From Pachypanchax playfairii (taxonomy: Eukaryota > Chordata > Actinopteri > Cyprinodontiformes > Aplocheilidae), in NCBI GenBank assembly GCA_006937955.1, contig SSNP01000068.1, forward strand, positions 1,068,700-1,132,699: a DNA stretch of 64,000 nt, in the 5' to 3' direction. Under the pieces are notes generated by a model. That model saw only the letters and a list, made by a program, of their open reading frames with translations. It was not told the origin of the DNA and did no database searches. The translations under genes were made by a program, and so were the position numbers. This document shows, piece by piece, positions 12,890 through 24,666 of this stretch; position 1 is the stretch's first letter, and each line of letters starts with the position of its first letter.

Positions 12890-13335
12890 CAGGTGCAGAT
12901 GGGGAGCCACAGTCTCCTCCCCTTCCGGTCGGCCCATGGGTCCCCTGGACGAAAAAGTTATGAATGGAAGTCAATGAAGCGATAAGTTATTCTCTGGTCC
13001 ACTTTGTCTTACGCCCTGAATCACACATATGCTGTACCGCAATTTAAATGATAAATAATAATGTACATTTTGATCAGGTCTGTCAAGTGGATTCGGATAT
13101 ATTTATTTTTAAAATTTCTACAACAGGAGCTTGTGGCTTGCCCAGTGGCTTTTCTACATCACAAGGCCAGTCTTTTTCAAATTGCTAATGAGTCACAGTG
13201 ATTTAAAAGCAGAAATACTCAGAAATGCAATTTTGAGCTTTTGTCAAGATATGTCCTCAAGCATCAGAAAAATGCCACAAGAACATGTTAACAACACGAA
13301 AAATACAATTTTCATTGGAGTGGGTCTTTAAAGAT
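12890..13335. repeat. Probable dispersed fish repeat with one clear end
   Basis: The right end reads (reverse complement) TTAAAGACCCACTCCAATG, a sequence I recall as recurrent in teleost genomes. The block begins around GCAGATGGGGAGCCACAG. It resembles a TTAA-type miniature element, but a matching left inverted end is not visible, so class and left boundary are uncertain. Confidence 0.4.
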
Positions 13336-14422
13336 GTTTCTTGTTGTCATGGTTACTCTGTATGTTGTTTCAGATGAAGATTTTAATCACAAGTTGTTTT
13401 GTTGTTAAAAGCTCCTTGTTTGGCTGTAAGAATAATCAGCTGTTGCCACACAGTTACATGTTCTTCTACTTGATTTCAGAACATTTGCAGAGTCAAAGTT
13501 TAATTATTTAAAATGTGACAATCCAGCTTCAGATGGATCCTTTTCAGATTTATGATCATGGACACTTAACAGTGGTTAGATGTTTTTATGCAGTACCCTA
13601 TCTGACCAGTAGGGGTCACCCCTTCGTTTGATGCTGTGATGGTTTCACCTCAGACTAAGATGACCAGCAGCCAGATCCACTTCACTACAACCAAGATAAA
13701 ATGGTGTGTGTGTTTAAAATGAATCCATCAGCGTTTTCTTCTTTCAGCAATCAAATCCACAGTTGTGTGTTTGTGTATTTGTGTGTTGTAGTTGGATTGA
13801 GATATTGCTTATCTTTTTGAAGGGTCTGTGTTTGTGTGTATCCACTTTTTTAATAGAAATGTATTTGGTCTGAAATGTGTGCACATGCATGTGTGAGGTC
13901 CTGGATGGGTTTATTTATTGAATAATTCACAGCTGGCTGTTTGTAGAAGAAACTGTGGTCTCAGAGCTGCAATAACACGAGGCAAATATTGTGACACATA
14001 CACACACACACACACTTTATCAGCCATTTCAGGGTTGACGGTTTATTTGGACACTGTGGACGATGAAAATGGAATGTAAAGAGTGCGGACACATGCACAC
14101 ACATTTATATTACCCACGGAGACTTCTCATTGGCTTCATATGTGCAATATGGTCTGTTTTGGATCCCTGTGAGGGCACCTGAGGGTGAAGAGTGCACCTT
14201 TGTCTTGACTTTGTAGATTTTGTGATGAGAAGAATTCCATGATTTTAATTTTAATTAAAACATTCTGCTGTGGTGTAAGGCTGCAAGGTGGTGCTGTAAG
14301 AAATCATAGCGATGCAACAACAATTAGTAACTGATCATTGTAAAAATATCTAAATAAAACATTTCAGCAGTACGGCAAAATGTATTTATTCTGGTAAAGA
14401 GTCAGTTAGATATACAGCTAAG
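13336..14422. other. Intergenic or intronic, no gene recognised
   Basis: Contains scattered short CA/GT tracts (for example 13999-14015) and no recognisable coding exon. Confidence 0.4.
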
Positions 14423-14426
14423 TTAA

Positions 14427-14907
14427 AGGTGGGATATGGAATATTTTTAGAAAAAGCAATATTTTTAACTAAATAATGCCTCCAGTGGGTGTTTAGAGGG
14501 TTGTAGAATGAAAATACAGCATTTACTTTAAAATTTATATTTGAAGTCAAATATTTAAAAATATAAATTTTGACGGGTACGACGTTGGCATTTTGTTTAC
14601 ATCTATCAGCCAATAGCTGGTAGAGCAGCGGGCACCATTTTGGGTTACCTAATACAGTAAATACTCCAGCACAGTGAGGCTAATACTGTGGAGTCTGCAG
14701 GTCAAGCAGCTGGAAGCACCGGGGACATGTGGTGATTATATACCTTACTTGCTTGCCATAGAGGATCCAAATGAGTTTGGTGAGGAATATTGGTCGACCT
14801 CAGCATCGTAGCGTGCACAGGGTGGGATGGGGGTTAACGAGCCTGGCACCCAGAGGGCTGAAGGCTTTATACTGTGTTATTCTGTTCCAAGTTCCATATC
14901 TCATCTT
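14427..14907. mobile_element. MITE with TTAA target site
   Basis: Left end TTAA then AGGTGGGATATGGAA. The right end is its inverse, TTCCATATCTCATCTT, followed by TTAA (14423-14426 and 14908-14911). The element is 481 bp with roughly 15-bp imperfect terminal inverted repeats. TTAA duplication points to piggyBac or Kolobok mobilisation. There is no coding capacity of its own. Confidence 0.7.
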
Positions 14908-15905
14908 TTAAAGTGTGTAAAATTAGGCTGCATATGTCAAAGCTGATTATTGTAATATCAACATGCACAATTTCAGTATTATTAAACAGTGTAATAAATT
15001 ATCCTCTAATATAATCCAAGTGCCGAGTCACTTGATTCCACTCTTGGTTTAGCTGAACAGAATCAGAACAGGACATGAGTGTAATTGTAGATTTATCAGC
15101 ACAGCTATGATCTATTCAAATATATTGTTATTCATCCTTAGCAAAAACAGAGAGACATGGTGAGCAGGCAGTTAGCATGGGCTTGATTAATACACACCTG
15201 CTGAAACTAAAACATAATAAAGAAGTTTGGGATGAAATGTCAAGAATCAGTGTTTGATTTGTTTACTGTTGCTTGGAAACGTTAATCTCTTCAGTTCCTT
15301 TCCAGAAGACTGACGTGCCAGTTTGAACCAGGAAGGCTGTGTAAAGGTGTGCAGCAAGTAGAAAGGCATTGGGCTTCTTCAGTTGTTTGCTGGTGGCTGC
15401 AGTTACTTTGTGTGCACATGGATAACTGAATGAAGTCGCCATTTCCAGACGTGCACTTTCGTCTAATAATCTGCAGCTGCAGTGCAAAATATTCTTAAGT
15501 ATTAGGTCCATATTTTTGTTTTTTTTATATCACGTTTTATTTGTTATTATTATTATGTCAGTTTTACTGTATTTGACGGTATTTTTTATACAACCAATGT
15601 TACCCACGTTATCTTCTAATAAGTGAAGAATTATTGCATTAGATTGTGAAGTTGCTAGTATTACTGCCTCCGCCTATTGCAAATGATAATTGTTGGGTCC
15701 AAGTCTGACCTTTTGAAGTCAAAGAAATTCCAAACTAAAGATGTGGCTCCTCTTTTTGGAACAAGTTGTTCTGGGTCAGTAATCTGTGCATTGTTGTTAC
15801 AGTCCCCGCCAGCAGCCATTCTTCATTCAAAACTTTATTTTTCACGTGTGGTCTTGGTGTGTAGCACTGAACTCGGTCCCCGCAGAAATACGTTCCCACT
15901 GCCAA

Positions 15906-16346
15906 TAGGGATGGGGTACCGAAACACGGTATTAAATTTTACTTTCATAGATGTAAAACATAGTTCAGATGTTGCATGAATCATTGCTACATTAAATATT
16001 TACATCAAAGTCACTAATCTGCTTGAAAAACCTCTTCACACAAACGGCTCTTTATCTCAACTTTCTGTTCTGAAACAGGTGTATTTTGATGAAAGTTGCT
16101 CTATTGTACTGCAGATTACTAAATAACAGAGGTAGAAACATTTTTTTTTTTTGCCGCTGTAAGAAGAAAGAGTTATATTTCTGATGGTGGTTTCAGGATT
16201 CACATAGTCAGAGGAGAAAATATTCTGTGAGCCTTCAAAAATCAGTAAAAATGCACAATAACTCTGGCACTTAGGGGGATAGAAATCTGAGAGTGGCTGG
16301 CACTGAATGAGTAGTTTTGATAAATCCTTAGCGATACCCATCCCTA
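15906..16346. mobile_element. hAT-type MITE with 8-bp target-site duplication
   Basis: The left end TAGGGATGGGGTACCG and right end CGATACCCATCCCTA are inverted copies. They are flanked by ACTGCCAA (15898-15905) and ACTGCTAA (16347-16354), an 8-bp duplication with one change. 441 bp, non-coding. An 8-bp duplication and a TAGGG-type terminus fit the hAT superfamily. Confidence 0.85.
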
Positions 16347-16404
16347 ACTGCTAACGTTCCGGACTTGTCTTGGCTATTCACCAGTATGTGAAATATTCAT
16401 ATCA

Positions 16405-16460
16405 TAACCAAAATAAACACAGTTTTTTAGTACAAACCGGTATACTGCCCAGCCCTAATT
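16405..16460. mobile_element. Orphan terminus of a TTAGGGCTGGGC-type element
   Basis: Reads CCGGTATACTGCCCAGCCCTAA in the forward direction, the inverse of a common fish hAT-like end. No partner end was found nearby. Confidence 0.4.
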
Positions 16461-17002
16461 CAGAGGTATTACACAGACATGCACACACACGCAAGCATTT
16501 ATTTGAGCAATTATAGACTTCTAAAACATCTTAAGCCAGTCTGTCCAGTCTTCTCTGACTTCTGACGTCATAAGCAGTTTTGTAAATTCCCTTTCTTTGT
16601 CATTCAGATGCTCAGTTTGAGCTTCGGAAGGTCTTCTTTCCCTTGTCTAGCTGCCTTAAAGGGATAGTTCGGGTTTTTTGACATGAACCTGTAGGGCATC
16701 CTTATCTGTAGTTACGTGCATCAGTGCTGACCTACCCCTTTCAGTGTCCTGTGACCCGAGATCTGGTGTAGTTTTGGTCCAGACGAAAGTAGTCCGGCAA
16801 CATGGCTGGGGTCACAGAGATAAAGCGTTTTTCCTCTCAAAACAATTTGTGTTCAAAAGAATGATAAATTTGCGTCACAAAACTGCTAACCGGAAAAAAG
16901 TCAGACTCCGTTATCGCTTGGCACTATTTTCTGGTGCGTATCACTGCGCGGTGCATCCAGCTGACCGGCGCACGTTGTCACCGTCATTACAACTGAAAAA
17001 AA

Positions 17003-17209
17003 GTTAACAATAACATTGACTACGAGACTGATGAAGATGAGATTACATTTAGCACAGAGCCAAGGGGATATCTTTATGAACCTGAATATACTGATGCTGA
17101 AATTCGTCAGATGGAGTTAGAACGGGTAGAGAGAGAGACGAGGCACAGTCATGTCGCTCCTGGAGCCACAGCTGGAGCCGTGAGAGACAATAACAGTCTA
17201 TACATATAA
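17003..17209 (+). CDS. Acidic ORF within the Kolobok-like element (P2X7-ballast-neighbour-like)
   Basis: An open frame of 68 codons ending in TAA, opened by a TGA at 16994 and lacking a good start, so it is probably an internal exon or a remnant. It contains NNIDYETDEDEITF, GYLYEPEYTDAEIRQMELER and then a Ser/Ala-rich tail. The EPEYT-x-x-E-(I/L)-R-Q-M-E pattern resembles the stretch before the cysteine-rich zinc-binding (ballast-like) domain in fish proteins often labelled P2X7-like. The cysteine-rich part itself is absent here. The resemblance is from memory and not verified. It is transcribed away from the THAP exon. Confidence 0.35.
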   Translation, partial: VNNNIDYETDEDEITFSTEPRGYLYEPEYTDAEIRQMELERVERETRHSHVAPGATAGAVRDNNSLYI

Positions 17210-17335
17210 AGTTATGTTTTATAGGAGCTCCACTGGTTTTAGGACATTGAGTGACTGACTACACACAACATTAGTAGCTGATTCTTGACGGCCTGTAGTT
17301 CTCTTGTAAAAATGGCAATACATCTTTGTTCTTAC

Positions 17336-17599
17336 CTGGGGTGCAGGGACAGCAGCACTTTTCAAAACGCGTTTCTTCGTCCGTCCTGGTTGTGAGTCAA
17401 CATAATACTCTTTGCTGAAGTGCGCACTACAAACACAAAGCTTTTTTACTGTCGTGAGTCTTGTCTCCACACTTCGGCTGATGGCAAGAAGCCAAAGTTG
17501 CCTCAGGGCAATGTCTGAGGTAGGAAAGCGGTGAAAAGTGTGTAGAGATTGAGGCACATCTTTGTTGCTGCAGCCCGGGAAATCACAAGTCTGAACCAT
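17336..17599 (-). CDS. THAP zinc-finger exon
   Basis: Begins MVQTCDFPGCSNK and reads through LHTFHRFPTSD, LRQLWLLAISR, LCVCSAHFSKEYYVD, to KSAAVPAPQ, where a GTAAGA donor follows at 17335. The C-x4-C ... C-x2-H zinc ligands, the central tryptophan and the ...FP motif define a THAP DNA-binding domain of about 88 residues. It lies between the long inverted repeats of the Kolobok-like element and is most likely the DNA-binding part of its former protein. The next exon is not identifiable, so this is a partial gene. A methionine 14 codons upstream (17641) is an alternative start but adds a sequence unlike the family. Confidence 0.75.
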
Positions 17600-18019
17600 T
17601 TTACAAAGGATAATATAATATCGCTTATAATGTTTAAACACTTGTTCCGTTATGTACTAATCCCTCTTGCTCCCCAATAACTCTCGCGTTAAGTAAACAC
17701 TGCCAAACTTTAGTGCCGCGCCGGTCAGCTGGATGCACCGCGCGGCGCAGTGATATTACGGACCTGAAAATAGTGCCAAGCGATAACGGAGTCTGACTTT
17801 TTTCCATTTTGCAGTTTTGTGATGCAAATTTATCACTTTCTGAACACAAATTGTTTTGAGAGGAAAAACGCTTTTTTTTTCGTGACCCCAGCCATGTTGC
17901 CGGACTACTAAACCGCACCAGATTTCGGGTCACAGGATGCTGACAGGGGTAGGTCAGTGCTGATGCACGTAGCTACAGACAAGGATGCCATACAGGTTCA
18001 TGTAAAAAAAAAAAAAAAA

Positions 18020-18058
18020 TCAGAGATTCTATTTTTTATTCATATCGCCCAGCCCTAA
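18020..18058. mobile_element. Orphan hAT-like terminus
   Basis: Reads TTCATATCGCCCAGCCCTAA, the inverse of the end TTAGGGCTGGGCGATATGAA. It abuts the A-run that replaces the Kolobok-like tip. The same terminus occurs in opposite orientation at 28130. Confidence 0.5.
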
Positions 18059-21000
18059 GCACTATACATGCCATTTACCATTAACAGATTTGTGGGCTTC
18101 TTTTTTGTAATCACCTTTGACATCATGGATCACTCAGGTGTCTTTCTGCTGCAGGGAAATGTTTGTGGTTGTGATTAGAACAATTTCAAAGGCAGATTTT
18201 TGTAGAATACACCGACATGATCATGATATTTAGTTGAGAGTTATTTAGAAATAATTGGTCCCAACAAGAATCCTCAAAAGTAAGGTATTTGTGCAACTGA
18301 CTGCTTATATTTATTAATGTTCTTTAACAAGTTCTCTGTATAAACACACTGAACTGAAAATGTAATCAGTGTAAACACGTGGATAAAAAACATCACAAGC
18401 TTTATTAATAGATTAGATTAGACCTTTCTTAATGGAAATGCTCTGTTCCAGCTATGGCCACTAATCCTTCAGATCCTTCAGACTTGTTTGCATCAACACT
18501 TAGAAAGCTGAAGCCTGTCATCCCTCTTTCGTCCTGGCCTGATATGACCTGAATGTGACACAAGACAAGGAAAAACCAGAGTGTTAGCAATTTACAAAAG
18601 AGCAGTGAAGTTTTTTTTGTGTGTGATCATGAAGAGTGAAATGAAGAAAAGCGACATGTGCAAAGGAGGAAGATGAGCTACAGATCTGATGGACTTAACT
18701 CTGATGTCCTGGTGGAACAAACTTACTGAGATCTGGAGATGTAGAAGTTCAAAGTCTTTGACTCATTCTATGTTAAATTATATCAATTTATTTGGTTACA
18801 GTTTGTCCTGTTTTCATATCATTCAGGTTAAATGGCAGAAAATTCACTTTTTTCAATCCAAAACCTCTTTGTAAATTTCAAGCTGACCTCTATTACTTTT
18901 CATGCATCAAACAGGAAGGTGTAGAAGGAGGTTAAGTTATAAGGTGCTGTAAAAACAGGCAAACTGAAAAAGAAAAAAAGACAAACACCCATAATCCATC
19001 AGTTACTCCTGCCCTTTTTCTTCTTCAGAGTGGACATCCTCAGAGCTCCAATTCATCTTCGTTCTCCTCACAGCCGTGTTCTCAGGGAAGGTCAAAACCC
19101 AGAAAATAGGCTACACACCAGGCCTTTTGTCACCAGACACCCTTCACCTGCCTCCCAACACTAAGAATCCACTCACAAGTGGGACACAACTGCAGCCCAA
19201 AATACATCAGGTGGAGCGGAGCAACAACGGCGCTCACGTTTACTCTGCATTCATTCTGTGTTTCCGCTGCATTTGTTTTCCTTTAACAAGAAACAAGGAC
19301 TGGGACGAGTTGACATTTTTTTGGACTTAAGTTTGGAAAATCTCACTGACTGATTGCATGTCCAGATTGATAGCAAGGCTGATTACTGATTCATCTACAA
19401 TAGAAGCACCACCCTGCAGGTCTGCAGAGGTGTGTTTTTGGTTTAATGTGGCTCAGTTCTGTTATTAAAAGTGTCTTTTGCTGATCTGGTTTTATACTGT
19501 TCAGTCCAACACGTGTACCTTGATGCTCTGAACAGAAAAATAAAACTGCTCAGTGTCAGTTTAGATTTCCAAACGCACCCTGATGTTCGAGCCTCGTGGG
19601 GACGATACAGCAGCGACTCTAACAGCAGACTACATGGCATTTAGAGCAGAAAGGTGTGACATGCAAGCCTTCACACTCGCTGTCCGAAACACACACACAC
19701 ATTTGCATAGACTCACTCTGATGCACTCCTCGGGGCCTGCCATTAATAACGGCTGACCTTTGCACATTTAGGCTGTGAAATGATCGCACAACAGACCCGA
19801 GGACATCTCACAACTCACTTTCTATTTAATCACTCCATCCTTCCTTCTTTCATCAGTTAGTTCATCATTGCTTATTAAATGGGAGGTTTAACAAATGTGA
19901 ACACAGGGAAAGTTATTAGTTGTTTTTAGGAACAATTTTACCAGAATTTCATTATTTCATCCTATTCTAGTCAAATTGTGTCGCCTGTGGGACTTAAGCT
20001 TTGACTGAATTATTGAAAAGTATCACTTTATAACATCTGGTAAAGCTACATAAGGCTATTTGAATTGATGTTCTTTGAGGCTTCAGTTTGTGTCCATCTG
20101 TATCTATTTAATGAAATAATCCTCAAATAATTTAACTAAAACTTAAAAAACAAAGTTTTTTGCCCCTGATCAACCGGCTGGAAGTTGCAGTGAAAATCCT
20201 TCCTTTCAACTGAACTCAAAGTATTTTCTTGGCATAAAATTTAAAAGAACACAATTCAGCCAAACTCACTTTTCCTTTTCTTTTCATTTGCAGTGAAAGC
20301 TTCTATCGGGATGAAAGAAAAATTAACAGATAATTATTTGCCAGTTTGTTTGTTTCTTCTCAGTAAAGTTGTAGTTTTCAGTTCCTCTCTCTTCCAGAGA
20401 GGTCGATGAACGACAGAAGAATGTCTGTTCTGTTGTCACTCCCTCCTTCACTCCATCTGTTTTTCAGATTATTCTGCTCCAACCAGAACACAAACCAAAC
20501 TTTAAACTCTGATGACCAGCTGCTATCTTTGTGAAAGAGTCAAAGGCCGTCCAGCTAAAACAACACACAAATACACACTGGTTCCCTGCGGATCAATTTT
20601 CACCTCAATCACCCTCCTTCCACTTCTATAGTTATTTTAATTCCTCATTTCAGTCCCCTCTTTCGTTCTCACGTTCTTTCTCTCCCTGCATCTCTCTGGT
20701 TCGCTCTGCCTGCCAAGCTCCTCTCGGTCCGTTTGGGGGGAAAAAAACTGTTTCTGTCCAGTTTTGTCCAAAGTTGGAGTGTGTGTGGCATTCTCTTTTT
20801 ATTCCCATGATGCCATATGGGCCACACACGCTTCCACCCCCGGGATAACAACCAACTGCAATAGTGGTTCCAATGTTTTGGCTGAAGATCTCTGTTATTC
20901 CGTTAATGTTGATGGCATTGTCAGTGTTTGTGTCGCTTTCCCCTGTAATGTTTTACAGTTAAATAATCAGTTATTCTCCAGCTTGGCCCCATCTTGTTCA

Positions 21001-21981
21001 CATTTACACCAAATTATTTATGCAACCAAACACGTGAACCCAAATTCTTCTTTCCCTTTTAAACACTGGCTTATTAACCTTTATAACATGTAATTTTTAT
21101 AGAAATCCAATCATTTGACACATAATCTGACATTTTCAAGCACAAATGTGATGGAGTTTGATGGTGATTTTTTTAATAAATATTGATTGTCCATGTGAGG
21201 GGACGTTCTAAAATTATTTTTGTCTTATCTCATCATGATCCAGGTTCTGAGTTAACCAACGAAAACCAGGTGATACTTTTCTGTTCTGTCTCCTTTCACC
21301 TTGGAAGTTGTCAGGGTTTTAAAAAGTGCTGTACAGTTAGAAGCATTTATTAATAACTATTATACAAACAGATCAAATGTTTAACCCCCCCTCACTGTAC
21401 ACCCTTCTTATCTGATAGCATCACATTATAAGCCTCATCATTTCATAATAGAAAGCAGTTACATTAAAAGACAGAGGCACAAAAAGGAAAATGTAAAAAA
21501 GATAAATTTCAAGCTGTTAATTGTAGATTTAAGTGATCAGACCTGACATTTCTATCGTCATTATAGTAAACAGTCCAACCTGAACTGTCTGAACCATTTT
21601 GTCCAGTATTTTTTTTTTTACTGGTTTCTCTTGGTTTTGTCTTTTTTCTTCAATTAAAGAGCTTTTATTGAAGAATATAAATGTTGTTTTTTCACAGCTT
21701 GATTCAAAACAAATAATTACAAGAGGGAGTGCTGTTGTACTGAATACCAGCACTGGTGTAATTTGGTCGTAGGTCGTGTTGGCCGCAGATTATCACACCA
21801 GTGCTGATATCGGTTCAACAGCACAACCTCGAGTGTGATATTGCTTTTATATCACAGTTCTACAAGCACATTTTATTTTCATAACAATTAGTAACNAACA
21901 GATTATGATTTGTTAATTTTTTTAAGCATTTATCAGGCTTCGCCAACACTAATAATCCTAACACAAAAGGAAGCTACAAGA
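18059..21981. other. 3.9 kb without recognisable genes
   Basis: Only short ORFs and AT-rich sequence. A CT-rich stretch at 20600-20720 and short CA tracts are present. Nothing here resembles a known exon, structured RNA or transposon end to my reading, apart from an ambiguous base at 21896. Confidence 0.4.
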
Positions 21982-22104
21982 TAGAGCCCTGCACTCCCGC
22001 GGGACCTGACGCAAAGCAATGCGGCGCGGGACAAATAGAGAAAGCTCATTGCGGGTGCGGGGCGGGCACGGGAGTGCACAATGTGGGAGCAGGCGGAGCG
22101 GTGA

Positions 22105-22144
<40 letters not shown>
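22105..22144. repeat. (TAC)n microsatellite
   Basis: Thirteen TAC units inside the hAT element. It generates spurious leucine and valine homopolymer ORFs on either strand. Confidence 0.95.
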
Positions 22145-22935
22145 GTCATTTAGCAGACTCTTTTATCCAAAGCGACTTACATTGAGAGAACATACAAGCA
22201 AGAAATCAAAGAGAAGGAAACAATATAAGGAGGCGGACTGTTTGGAGTCCAGTTTAATTCCGACGCTGATACATCAAGTTTATCAATTTTTTTTTTTTTT
22301 TTGTAGAGATAAACTCCCAAATCGCTATCATAAATCAATTCCACATTAAGACTGAAAGTGTTCTTTAAAGAGGTGAGTCTTAAGTCTGCTCTTAAAAGTA
22401 GCTGCATGATAAGCTGCAGTCCCGCAAACTAAAAATAAAACTAAAATAGAAATGATAAATTATTAATTCATCTATACCATGTATAAATTGTGCTAGATAT
22501 TTTATTTGGTATTAATAAAAACATTTTGAGATGTCTACATTTGCGGATGTTATCTCATTTCCGATTCTGCTCCTCCATGTTTGTTGTTCCAAACAACACA
22601 ATAATAAGCACAATATCAGGCTGATTGAGTCTAAATTTATGCAATGAGTGAGCAGGAGTCTGATTGAATGTTTGGTTTTTTTGTGCTGTGATGGTTCTGT
22701 GACAACCAGCAGCTCCAGCTCCCTCACGACCATCCATCTCAATAATCTGTTGTCTCCAGATGTGTGTTGGGGATCGCCTCAGCTGCGCATGCCACTTGCC
22801 AAGTTGGCAACTCGTTCCTTCCCCACTGCCCTTGGTGAATGATCGGTCAGTGGTATGCTCTAAGCTCAGCATTTAATTACCCAAGCCAAAGACAAGAACT
22901 TTCCTGAGAAATAACAGGAACGTCTGAATCATGCG

Positions 22936-23062
22936 GGAATTGCGGGCGGGAGCGGGACAAAAAATGGCAGGAGCGGGCGGGAGCGGGACTTAAAATCATA
23001 GTCCTTTGTGGGAGCGGGCGGGAGCGGGACTGCACTATGCGGGAGCGGGCGGGAGCGAGACT
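22936..23062. repeat. GC-rich subterminal minisatellite of the hAT element
   Basis: Repeats of GGGCGGGAGCGGGA separated by short spacers (AAAATGGCA, TTAAAATCATAG, TGCACTATGC). They probably act as subterminal transposase-binding repeats, by analogy with other hAT elements. Confidence 0.6.
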
Positions 23063-23167
23063 GGAAATTCCGTCCCGGGCAGGCCTCTACTACAAGGCTG
23101 TTGCCAGGCAACACAAACATTTATGTTTAAAATCCAAGAGTTAACTGACAAATGACGGAGTTATATT

Positions 23168-23954
23168 GGCCCTGTCCCAGTACCGGCACTTGCACACTTG
23201 AAATGCGCGTTCCCGATGAGGTGTGCAAGTTGTATGTTTTAATGGAGCAAGTGCAGTGGCATTATGTTTTATTGTTGTATGCTAATTGTTGTGCTATTTA
23301 ATATGCTCATTTAATGTGTTTTCTTTTTAGCCACTATGTGCTTAGTATAACATCTTGCCAATGGACTACAGTTGAAAATTAGCCTTCTGGCTGACACTGG
23401 CGAAGGGTCTTTACCACAATGCATTGCTGCATGTGAATTTTGACTGAAGAAAAAGAAATGGCTGAACCATCCGGACCAAAAAATGTTTTCTCAAGTGTAG
23501 AATCTAAATAATCAATGTTTTATTTTATTGTCTCCATGTGTAATTACAATCGACTGATTCTCTGTTGGAAAGATGTGTCACATATCTGATGAAAATATAA
23601 TTAATAACGGTACTGACGTGTATTTTCGGACATGATATACTAACAGTTTCATTGCTTATTCTGTCTTACACGCCTCCTTTGGTTCCTGTGCTTCATTCTC
23701 CTCAAAATAAATGTTTCTTGGAGTTTTAAAATAATTTCTAGTGTCAAAATAGGGCGAACAGTGACCGGCACTGCCATTTTGGTTGTCATAGAGAAAGAAC
23801 GCTGTGGCACAGGTCGTTAACGTAGGGCTCGTTGTCCCAATACTTCTAATATGTGCGCACTTGTTCACTAGGCACTTTGAACCCTTATGTGCACTTCTGC
23901 TAATTTCACTTTGTGGAAGACTTTTGGGTGCAGTGTGGGTATTGGGGCAGAGCC
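23168..23954. mobile_element. TIR element beginning GGCCCTGTCCCAGTACC
   Basis: The left end GGCCCTGTCCCAGTACCG matches the inverse of the right end, GGCTCTGCCCCAATACCC, at most positions. Length is about 787 bp and no transposase is present. The TGTCCCAATAC-type terminus is common in fish elements that I associate with the ISL2EU/IS4EU group, but I cannot confirm the class or the target duplication. Confidence 0.45.
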
Positions 23955-24031
23955 ATTGTCCGTAAAAAGTCCCAGTGCTGTTGTTGTGTAATATCAGCAC
24001 TCTGGAATGTCTGTTGTCCAATCAAAGTTAA

Positions 24032-24560
24032 ATGTACAGTATGTAAGAACTTTACTGTGAAATACTCACACAACAGTCAAATGTCCCACTGATCTCAGCC
24101 AGCTGGGTGGTCACTAGTTTTGGTCATTTTAAAAAAGCTAGGACCGGAATAAATATTTACACGTCCAGACCTTGTGGTTTCATAGCGAATCACATGCGAG
24201 TCTGCAAGGCTGCCAAGTTTTCAGCACAAGCAGCTGTAATTCCACAGCAACCAGCAGCAAAATGTTAGAAACCACCGCATCCTTTCAACTGAGCAGCCGA
24301 GCTGCACTTGATAGGGTGTTCAAACGCTCTTAGGAAAACTCAACGCTGAACAAATAGTCCTTCAGACATTCCCAAAAGTTGAACAAATACAAGAGAAATG
24401 AAACTAAATCAGAATCAGAATCAACATCACAACTGGCAACTCAACAGAAAAATCAGGGAGGGGAGAGGGTGAGTGGCTGAGAAATGTTTTTTTTTCTTTT
24501 CTACATGAACTACGGGATTTGGATTTGACAACAAGGTCTAATTCTTACATACTGTACCTT
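24032..24560. mobile_element. MITE with TTAA target site
   Basis: TTAA at 24028-24031 is followed by ATGTACAGTATGTAAGAA. The right end TTCTTACATACTGTACCTT is its inverse, followed by TTAA at 24561-24564. About 529 bp, non-coding. Confidence 0.7.
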
Positions 24561-24578
24561 TTAAACTGGTGCGGCTAG

Positions 24579-24655
24579 TAGGGATGGCCTAAAATATTTA
24601 TCACAATAATTTTAGGTATTTATTGCGGTAACGATAAATGACGATATTTATATAT
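24579..24655. mobile_element. Left terminus of a hAT-like repeat, truncated
   Basis: Opens TAGGGATGGCCTAAAATATT and continues with ATTTATTGCGGTAACGATAA, a pattern of GATAA-rich fish repeats. It is interrupted by TA-rich sequence and the Tc1-like element. Confidence 0.45.
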
Positions 24656-24666
24656 ATGTGTGTATA

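Larger units (their letters stand above)
16660..18003. mobile_element. Kolobok-like transposon with about 300-bp terminal inverted repeats
   Basis: Two long arms are inverted copies: 16660-16971 and 17718-18003. Shared landmarks include GTTATCGCTTGGCACTATTT, GGTGCATCCAGCTGACCGG and the AACATGGCTGGGGTCAC block. The left arm is preceded by TTAA (16656-16659) and begins AGGGATAGTTCGGG. The matching outermost bases on the right have been lost into a run of 16 A (18004-18019), so the element is truncated at one tip. Between the arms are a minus-strand THAP exon and a plus-strand acidic ORF. TTAA target site plus a THAP protein is what is known of the Kolobok superfamily; that assignment is inference. 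No transposase catalytic core is present, so it cannot move itself. Confidence 0.65.
21982..23089. mobile_element. Non-autonomous hAT element, 1.1 kb
   Basis: Ends TAGAGCCCTGC and GCAGGCCTCTA are inverted copies with one mismatch, flanked by CTACAAGA (21974-21981) and CTACAAGG (23090-23097), an 8-bp duplication with one change. Internally it holds a G/C-rich subterminal region at each end (GCGGGAC on the left, GGGCGGGAGCGGGA units on the right), a (TAC)n tract and a block CATTTAGCAGACTCTTTTAT that recurs in many fish repeats. There is no transposase. Confidence 0.85.

Noticed and set aside
22074..22349. ORFs with leucine or valine homopolymers
   Set aside because: Made by the (TAC)n microsatellite inside a hAT element.
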